From Bacteriovoracaceae bacterium (GTDB taxonomy: Bacteria > Bdellovibrionota > Bacteriovoracia > Bacteriovoracales > Bacteriovoracaceae): DNA of 10,366 nucleotides. The position numbers and the translations under genes were made by a program. The notes beneath the pieces were generated by a model. It saw only the letters and a list, made by a program, of their open reading frames with translations. It did not search any database and was not told the DNA's origin. Below, one piece after another: positions 6,436 to 10,366 of this stretch. Position 1 is the first letter of the stretch, and the number at the start of each line of letters is the position of its first letter. The DNA lies in NCBI GenBank assembly GCA_023146355.1, contig JAGLCH010000105.1:1-10366 (forward strand). Direction: 5' to 3'.

Positions 6436-6897
6436 TTAAAGACCTTGCTTGTAACCAGGCTTAAATCTTAGTTGGTGAGCAATGTACTCAACTGCAACTA
6501 ATTTAGCGATTGCACCGTTTGTGAGGTTTACAGAAACTCCGTAAAAACCGTTGTTATGGTCTAGGTCTGATGCCATAACTTCGATGATAACATGTCCCTT
6601 TACGTCAGCAAGATCAGCAAGATCAATTGCATCAGAGTTTAGCTCTACTTTTGTGAAAACAGTCTCAGCATCTTTCTTGATGTAGTAAGCTGATTTGATT
6701 TCTAGTGCTTTAGTAGTTGTTCCGTCAAATTGCTTTAGTGCCGCAGCAACTGTAGCAGATGTAGAAGTACCAAAGTTTAGAGAGATTGCAACACTGTCTG
6801 TGTTTGCAAGACTAATTACTTCACCAGTTAGGCCACCTGTACAATCAACTGGTGCCATAACTTTCATTCCATTATCTTCTGAAAAGTATGTATTCAT
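6436..6897 (-). CDS. Probable capsid-associated (decoration or head) protein, 153 residues
   Basis: ATG at 6895-6897 is preceded by AAGGA at about six bases. The gene follows the major capsid gene and ends just before a terminator, so the two are probably made together in large amounts. The sequence is beta-rich, with no signal peptide or transmembrane helix: EVISLANTDSVAISLNFGTS, then ALKQFDGTTTKALEIKSAYYI, then KGHVIIEVMASDLD, and a C terminus AVEYIAHQLRFKP. This layout (a strand such as S-V-A-I-x-L-x-F-G, an A-L-x-F/I segment, and a final A-V-E-Y-x-x-x-Q-x-R) is the kind found in roughly 150-residue proteins encoded next to HK97-fold capsid genes. A decoration protein or head-completion protein is inferred from position and composition; I cannot name a family with certainty. 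Confidence 0.82.
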   Translation of the reverse strand: MNTYFSEDNGMKVMAPVDCTGGLTGEVISLANTDSVAISLNFGTSTSATVAAALKQFDGTTTKALEIKSAYYIKKDAETVFTKVELNSDAIDLADLADVKGHVIIEVMASDLDHNNGFYGVSVNLTNGAIAKLVAVEYIAHQLRFKPGYKQGL

Positions 6898-6909
6898 TTT
6901 ATTTCCTTA

Positions 6910-6927
6910 GAAGGGCTTTCACCCTTC
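6910..6927 (-). other. GNRA-capped RNA hairpin upstream of the 153-residue gene
   Basis: GAAGGG and CCCUUC form a perfect six-pair stem. The central UGAAAG can add a U-G pair closing a GAAA tetraloop. The hairpin lies between the major capsid stop and the SD (AAGGA, 6903-6907) of the next gene. No U tract follows, so a terminator is unlikely. It could protect the capsid mRNA or mark a processing point. Confidence 0.6.
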
Positions 6928-6947
6928 GTTAAGATTATCGGTTATTA

Positions 6948-8210
6948 CTATCTGTCAGCTAGAGTTACTAGTCCTGACATTTCGTAGTTACCATTTTCTG
7001 TCTTTACTGGTTTGCTGTAAGGACACTCACCAGCAACTCTCATAACAAATCTGAAAGCACTCTCACCAGTTACAAAGTAAACGTGAGTTGAGATTTCTGA
7101 TTTGATACCAGATGTTTTTACAGCAGTGATGTAATGGTTAAGGTCTACAAGACAGATGTCGCCTTCTGTTCCTAGTTCTTTTACTCCACCCATCATAGGC
7201 ATGATTGGTAGTCCCATTAGTGTTCCATAAGGAGCAGCAGATAGGCCAGCAGGTGGCATATAAGCAGGTACAGGAGAGTTAGCACCTTCAACAAACTTCA
7301 TAAGACGTAGTGAAGGAAGTACTTCTGGATGTACTAACCAAGCAGCATTCTTGATTGACTTAGGAAGAATACGAGCATACATGTTTTCGATGTTAGCTGT
7401 ATTTACTGTGTCAGCATTTTGTCCTGCTTCTTTAGCAACAGTAACTTTGAAACCTGATCTTAAGAATCCAAGAGGTTTCCCAACACCGTCACCATCGATG
7501 ATTGCATTGTTGATCTTATGAACGAAAGCCGCTGGTGCTTCTGTTTTGATATAAGACTCAAGTGCTGGTGCATCTTCAAGTAGTTCTTCTGATACTCTTA
7601 CTAGAGTAGTGATCTTATGTAGTCTAAGGTTTGCTTGACGGAATACAGGTTTTGACTCTGTTCCACCTTCTGCTTCGCCTTCCCAAAATGCTTGAATCCC
7701 AGAACCGTCCCATGGAGCAGTTTCAGAAACAGGAAGAACTAGTTGGTTTGAACTTGTCTTAAACTGGCGAGTTTTGCTTAGAAGTGAATCATCACCTTCA
7801 ACAACACTCTGGATTTCTGTGCGGAAGTCAGTAGGGATAAGGAATCCACCATCTTCTCCAACTCTTTCAACTGATGCAGTATTAACTAAACGCTTATCAA
7901 CACGTCCAGTAGCTCCTGAATGAGCAACTGCTCTAAAGAAAGATCCACCATTCTCAAAACCGTCATTAACAACAGCTTTAGGAGCGATAGGTGCAACAGC
8001 TTGTGTTGCTCTTGGTGCAGGTTGAGCTGCCATTGTAACAACACCTTCGAGAGCTGTTTTAGCTTCGATGTTAGTTTTAAGACCTTCGGCCTCTGTGTTG
8101 AAAGCTTTAATTGTTGCTAGATCTTCTGATGTGTAGTCAGCTAGGTTCTGGAACTCACCTAATTTCGCTACAATCTCACCCAATCTCTTATTCATTTCTG
8201 CGATTGTCAT
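6948..8210 (-). CDS. HK97-fold major capsid protein
   Basis: The protein has 420 residues and forms the icosahedral shell. Residues 1-55 are a charged helical N terminus (MNKRLGEIVAKLGEFQNLADY), the delta/scaffold domain expected to be removed by the prohead protease. An Ala/Pro-rich linker follows (about 61-79). The HK97-fold core begins around residue 84 with NGGSFFRAV. Family hallmarks include GGFLIPTDFRTEIQSVVE (121-138), AFWEGEAEGGTESKPVFRQ (174-192), LVRVSEELLEDAPALESYI (203-221), the IIDGDGVGKPLGFL loop, and PYGTLMGLPIMP near the C terminus. ATG at 8208-8210 has a strong AAGGAG seven bases upstream. The gene sits between a candidate promoter and an intrinsic terminator, fitting high expression. 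The cleavage site and any covalent cross-links cannot be set from sequence alone. Confidence 0.97.
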   Translation of the reverse strand: MTIAEMNKRLGEIVAKLGEFQNLADYTSEDLATIKAFNTEAEGLKTNIEAKTALEGVVTMAAQPAPRATQAVAPIAPKAVVNDGFENGGSFFRAVAHSGATGRVDKRLVNTASVERVGEDGGFLIPTDFRTEIQSVVEGDDSLLSKTRQFKTSSNQLVLPVSETAPWDGSGIQAFWEGEAEGGTESKPVFRQANLRLHKITTLVRVSEELLEDAPALESYIKTEAPAAFVHKINNAIIDGDGVGKPLGFLRSGFKVTVAKEAGQNADTVNTANIENMYARILPKSIKNAAWLVHPEVLPSLRLMKFVEGANSPVPAYMPPAGLSAAPYGTLMGLPIMPMMGGVKELGTEGDICLVDLNHYITAVKTSGIKSEISTHVYFVTGESAFRFVMRVAGECPYSKPVKTENGNYEMSGLVTLADR

Positions 8211-8217
8211 TGTTTTT

Positions 8218-8223
8218 CTCCTT
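8218..8223 (-). promoter_or_regulatory. Strong ribosome binding site of the major capsid gene
   Basis: AAGGAG is a full-length SD match seven bases before ATG 8208-8210 and the best SD in the window, in line with high capsid protein output. Confidence 0.85.
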
Positions 8224-8301
8224 AAAGAAAAGATTGTCTGTTATTAGAAACTAGGGTTGCTACATGATTTATGAGCTGATCCCCATTAGTCTACTATCTA
8301 T

Positions 8302-8329
8302 ATTAAATTTTATTTCGCTTGCTCGTCAA
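8302..8329 (-). promoter_or_regulatory. Candidate sigma70-type promoter for the major capsid gene
   Basis: TTGACG (8324-8329, five of six to the -35 consensus) and TTTAAT (8302-8307, five of six to the -10 consensus) are 16 bases apart. The -35 lies in the last codons of the protease gene and an AT-rich stretch lies upstream of it. Transcription would start near 8295, giving a leader of about 85 bases before the capsid ATG. The 8211-8309 gap between the genes contains no other feature I can support. AT-rich DNA can produce such matches by chance. Confidence 0.5.
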
Positions 8330-9038
8330 GAAAATTACTGAGGTCGCTTAGTACGCCAAGAACATCTTCCTTAACGAGGTCTGATTCTGTTTTCATTTGC
8401 AGAGATGGTGTTTTCTTAATCCAAGGTGCTTTGTCCATATTGCAAGCAGCAACACGCATTTGCTCAGTTCCATCTGCTTTACGAGTTGCAAAGCCAAACT
8501 CAATGGCCTCGTCAGCGTCAAGCCAAGTTTCTTTTGCAAGCATAGATTTGAGTTCTGATCTATCCATACCAGTTCTTCTTTGGTAGATAGAAAGCATCTG
8601 CTCCTCAATATCATCGAGGCGATCAACTACTGACATCATCTCAATAGAATTTCCCCAAACACCTGACATTGGCTTATGTACCATGAGTTGTGAACCCTCG
8701 CCCATGATAACTTCATCACCTGCTAGGGCAATGATTGAAGCGATTGAAGCTGCCATACCGTCTACATATACTGTTACGTTGGCCTTGTGTTGCTTAAGTC
8801 TATTGTAAATAGTTACGCCATCGAAAACATCTCCACCAGGAGAGTTTACTCGGATATCTAGTTGTGTGATTGTTTCTGGCAGACCTTTTAACTTGTCTGA
8901 GAAGCTTCTGGCAGATACAGAGTCCTCAAACCCATAATCACCAATAGCAGCATATATTGTAATCTCAGCAGATGTTTGAGTTTCATTTTGTTTCATCTGA
9001 AAGTTTGCTTCATTTTTGAATTTGAATAGATCGCCCAT
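8310..9038 (-). CDS. ClpP-like prohead (head maturation) protease
   Basis: The protein has 242 residues with a crotonase/ClpP-type serine protease domain. In phages of this class it cleaves the capsid protein N-terminal domain and itself during head maturation. Visible elements: the strand and loop VNSPGGDVFDG (64-74), the nucleophile Ser98 in YVDGMAASIAS, His121 in QLMVHKP, and ETWLDADEAIEFG (170-182), in which Glu170 aligns by eye with the catalytic Asp of ClpP. Phage members often have Glu there. The acidic, helical C terminus (about 215-242) ends in SNFLDEQAK. ATG at 9036-9038 has AGAGG six bases upstream; the next Met (residue 15) has no SD. The gene is first behind the leader promoter and lies directly before the capsid gene. 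No separate scaffold gene is seen, so the capsid N terminus probably serves as scaffold. Confidence 0.95.
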   Translation of the reverse strand: MGDLFKFKNEANFQMKQNETQTSAEITIYAAIGDYGFEDSVSARSFSDKLKGLPETITQLDIRVNSPGGDVFDGVTIYNRLKQHKANVTVYVDGMAASIASIIALAGDEVIMGEGSQLMVHKPMSGVWGNSIEMMSVVDRLDDIEEQMLSIYQRRTGMDRSELKSMLAKETWLDADEAIEFGFATRKADGTEQMRVAACNMDKAPWIKKTPSLQMKTESDLVKEDVLGVLSDLSNFLDEQAK

Positions 9039-9103
9039 AAATAACCTCTGTTAGTGGCACACTTGCTATTAGGATGACATAGCTTAGTATGCTTGGCAAG
9101 GGA

Positions 9104-9145
9104 CAATAAAAGGCCCTCAACCAACTGGGGGGAAAGCCGAGGGCC
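9104..9145 (-). terminator. Terminator-like hairpin in the late leader (possible attenuator)
   Basis: In the minus-strand RNA, GGCCCUC (9145-9139) pairs with GAGGGCC (9118-9112) across a 20-base loop, followed by UUUUAUUGU. The right arm and tail closely resemble the terminator at 6383-6414 (AGGGCCUUUU in both). It lies about 45-80 bases after the predicted transcription start and before the protease gene. It could stop most transcripts unless read through or antiterminated. The large loop makes it weaker than the other two terminators. Confidence 0.6.
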
Positions 9146-9158
9146 AGTATAGAAATTT

Positions 9159-9190
9159 CTGCCCCGAACACACGTCGTTAACCGGGGCAG
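9159..9190 (-). ncRNA. GC-rich hairpin at the predicted 5' end of the late transcript
   Basis: CUGCCCCG (9190-9183) and CGGGGCAG (9166-9159) pair perfectly over eight bases around a 16-base loop. The first stem base falls at or within a base of the start predicted from the -10 box. Such a 5'-terminal stem is known to protect mRNA from 5'-end-dependent decay, and two-hairpin leaders near phage promoters can act in antitermination. Which applies here is not known. Confidence 0.55.
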
Positions 9191-9196
9191 TGGTCT

Positions 9197-9226
9197 ATTA
9201 TATATTTGGATTAGGTGTAATGACAA
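9197..9226 (-). promoter_or_regulatory. Near-consensus sigma70 promoter for the head-gene operon
   Basis: The -35 TTGTCA (9221-9226, five of six) and a perfect -10 TATAAT (9197-9202) are separated by 18 bases. Predicted start is about 9190. It lies directly behind the primase terminator and in front of the protease gene, the position expected for a late or constitutive structural-gene promoter. It is the strongest promoter match I find in the window. Confidence 0.8.
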
Positions 9227-9227
9227 T

Positions 9228-9260
9228 AAAAAAAAGACCCATAGGTGAGTATGGGTCTTT
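9228..9260 (-). terminator. Strong intrinsic terminator after the primase/helicase gene
   Basis: In the minus-strand RNA, AAAGACCCAUA (9260-9250) pairs perfectly with UAUGGGUCUUU (9243-9233) over eleven bases with a six-base loop, followed by a run of eight U (9235-9228). The run overlaps the A-U end of the stem. It ends the transcript of the upstream gene about 75 bases past its stop codon. The plus direction has no comparable U tract. Confidence 0.92.
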
Positions 9261-9304
9261 ACGATGATGGTTGTTTGAAAAATGTGTTGAATACTTATCT
9301 AAAC

Positions 9305-9332
9305 CTGTGAGGGGACTTATGCAACTGTGAGG
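9305..9332. repeat. Pair of CTGTGAGG direct repeats, 20 bases apart
   Basis: CTGTGAGG occurs at 9305-9312 and 9325-9332 (plus strand), nearly two helical turns apart, in the 3' untranslated stretch of the primase gene. A third copy is at 9698-9705 inside that gene. The sites could be protein-binding, but short matches like these can be chance. Confidence 0.35.
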
Positions 9333-9335
9333 TCA

Positions 9336-10366
9336 CTAAAGATCTTCTGCACCACCATCATCTGCACTATATGTATTATTATTTAGGTCGTCAACTTTTA
9401 AATCTCTTAATTGAATTAAATCCCCTATAAAGATGGGATCTAGGAGTATTGCCTCATCGCCACTGACATCTCTTCCTAATTTACCAATCTTGCCGATGTC
9501 TTTATGGACATAGCTACGGAGGAACCCACGGAGACCACCGTCTTTAGCTGGGAAGTGTATTTTAGATTTATTATATATTGTATTAAAATCTTTTCTTATG
9601 TCGTCAACCAATAGGACAAGATCAGACCTCTCTCCGCTATCAAAGGCCCCTTCATCCACACCTTCATAAATCGCACTGATTATAAATTGCTTCCAAACTG
9701 TGAGGTGGTCGAAAACCAATGAGTGAAAAGTCTCGCCACGGAAAGGATTATTAGGATCTACTAGGTCATTCCTATCTTTGTCGATTAGCCAATGGCCAAA
9801 GCTGACAATTTCAGGACAATCAGGTTGTGCTAAATCTAACTCAAACTGTGCAATCTCTTCTCTAGTCCAGAGTCCATCTGGGGTTGCAGTTTCTAACACT
9901 AATGGGAGATTGGATAATTCTATTACAGAGAATCTACGATCATCATGCTCTATTCGCATATCCTGTGCATCGTTATTGGAGATGAGGAAACTGTTATATG
10001 TAACAGTGTCCATCGCATCAACACCCTTCTTTTCTACTGATTGTAAGGCATTTGTGATTCGCTTAACATTTGCGTGGTTTTCTTTAGTGATTTTAAATTC
10101 ATCTAAGTAGATTGCTCGTTTATGTTCTAGGACTGAATTAAATTGTCCAGACATAAGAGATTTAGGGGCCACGGCAAAATGGTCTATACCCACTAGGGCC
10201 TGTAGGAGATTAGAAAATACTCCCTTACCAGTTCCTTTCGCTCCGTTCATAACCAAGACAGTATCGTTTCTATATAAGATAGCAACTCTCAACCAGGACA
10301 GAACATATAAATAGCTTCTCTCATCGCCTAGGAGATGTCTCAGGAAACTTTCAATGCGTGGTGGTA
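9336..10366 (-). CDS. Phage primase/helicase, SF3/DUF5906-like ATPase domain, 5' end beyond window
   Basis: The frame stays open to the right edge, so the visible 342 residues are the C-terminal part of a larger protein. The start region PPRIESFLRHLLGDERSYLY and SWLRVAI is typical of the D5/P4-type primase-helicase ATPase entry. Numbering from the first visible residue: Walker A GAKGTGKG at 41-48, Walker B AIYLDEF with Asp88 and Glu89, a sensor segment FLISNND near 126-132, and a candidate arginine finger DDRRF near 141-145. Such proteins unwind and prime phage DNA at the replication fork; the N-terminal primase part is not in the window. The stop is followed by a strong terminator, separating it from the head genes. 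A TTG at 10290-10292 is not a credible start, because conserved sequence continues upstream of it. Confidence 0.9.
   Translation of the reverse strand, partial: PPRIESFLRHLLGDERSYLYVLSWLRVAILYRNDTVLVMNGAKGTGKGVFSNLLQALVGIDHFAVAPKSLMSGQFNSVLEHKRAIYLDEFKITKENHANVKRITNALQSVEKKGVDAMDTVTYNSFLISNNDAQDMRIEHDDRRFSVIELSNLPLVLETATPDGLWTREEIAQFELDLAQPDCPEIVSFGHWLIDKDRNDLVDPNNPFRGETFHSLVFDHLTVWKQFIISAIYEGVDEGAFDSGERSDLVLLVDDIRKDFNTIYNKSKIHFPAKDGGLRGFLRSYVHKDIGKIGKLGRDVSGDEAILLDPIFIGDLIQLRDLKVDDLNNNTYSADDGGAEDL

Larger units (their letters stand above)
9039..9335 (-). other. Non-coding control region between primase and protease genes
   Basis: These 297 bases hold no supported gene. In transcription order they contain a 3' untranslated stretch with two CTGTGAGG copies (9305-9332), the primase terminator (9228-9260), a near-consensus promoter (9197-9226), a 5' hairpin (9159-9190), a terminator-like hairpin (9104-9145), and about 65 bases of leader ending in the protease SD. 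A frame of about 77 codons crosses the region but would begin at a TTG inside the promoter and lacks an SD, so I do not call it. Confidence 0.8.

Noticed and set aside
8211..8309. Possible hairpin or operator in the protease-capsid gap
   Set aside because: Only three-pair stems and no convincing palindrome were found; nothing beyond the promoter candidate and the SD can be supported.
8993..9226. Minus-strand frame of 77 codons across the leader and the protease start
   Set aside because: It begins at a TTG inside the promoter -35 box, lacks an SD, overlaps the protease in another frame and has no recognisable features.
10290..10292. TTG as start of the primase/helicase gene
   Set aside because: The frame is open upstream to the window edge and encodes sequence typical of the family before this codon, so the gene is truncated by the window.

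Overview
The window is part of the genome of a tailed double-stranded DNA phage (Caudoviricetes) or a prophage. Every supported gene lies on the minus strand, so transcription runs from the right edge to the left. The HK97-type module (ClpP-like prohead protease, HK97-fold major capsid protein, HK97-family portal) is clear from the protein sequences. Genes are tightly packed, with stop/start overlaps and Shine-Dalgarno sites. Together with sigma70-like promoters and U-tract terminators this indicates a bacterial host that uses SD-led translation. The host itself cannot be named from this sequence; base composition is moderately AT-rich by eye.

Layout in transcription order. (1) 10366-9336: the 3' part of a primase/helicase gene (SF3/DUF5906-like ATPase), truncated by the window edge and closed by a strong intrinsic terminator (9228-9260). 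(2) 9226-9039: a non-coding control region with a near-consensus promoter, a GC-rich hairpin at or next to the predicted 5' end of the RNA, and a terminator-like hairpin. (3) 9038-8310: the prohead protease. (4) 8329-8302: a candidate internal promoter, then the major capsid protein (8210-6948) and a probable head/decoration protein (6897-6436), closed by an intrinsic terminator (6383-6414). This looks like a self-contained unit for abundant capsid proteins. (5) 6364-5990: a small protein with an acidic VEEIA pentapeptide tandem repeat, then the portal (5981-4686).

(6) From 4658 to the left edge lies a run of fibre or decoration genes: a 589-residue collagen-like protein, a 146-residue beta-domain protein, a 109-residue coiled-coil protein, a 436-residue tail-fibre-like protein, an 86-residue unknown, and a second collagen-like protein cut by the left edge. 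Three of these (4658-2889, 2889-2449, 2090-780) carry what looks like the same C-terminal beta-rich domain, which suggests an interacting set of trimeric appendages or capsid decorations.

The most unusual points are the non-canonical gene order (protease and capsid before portal, replication ATPase immediately upstream, no terminase or connector genes visible), the structured leader of the late transcript, the modular collagen protein and the repeated C-terminal domain. I see no plus-strand gene, tRNA, CRISPR array, transposon or attachment site.
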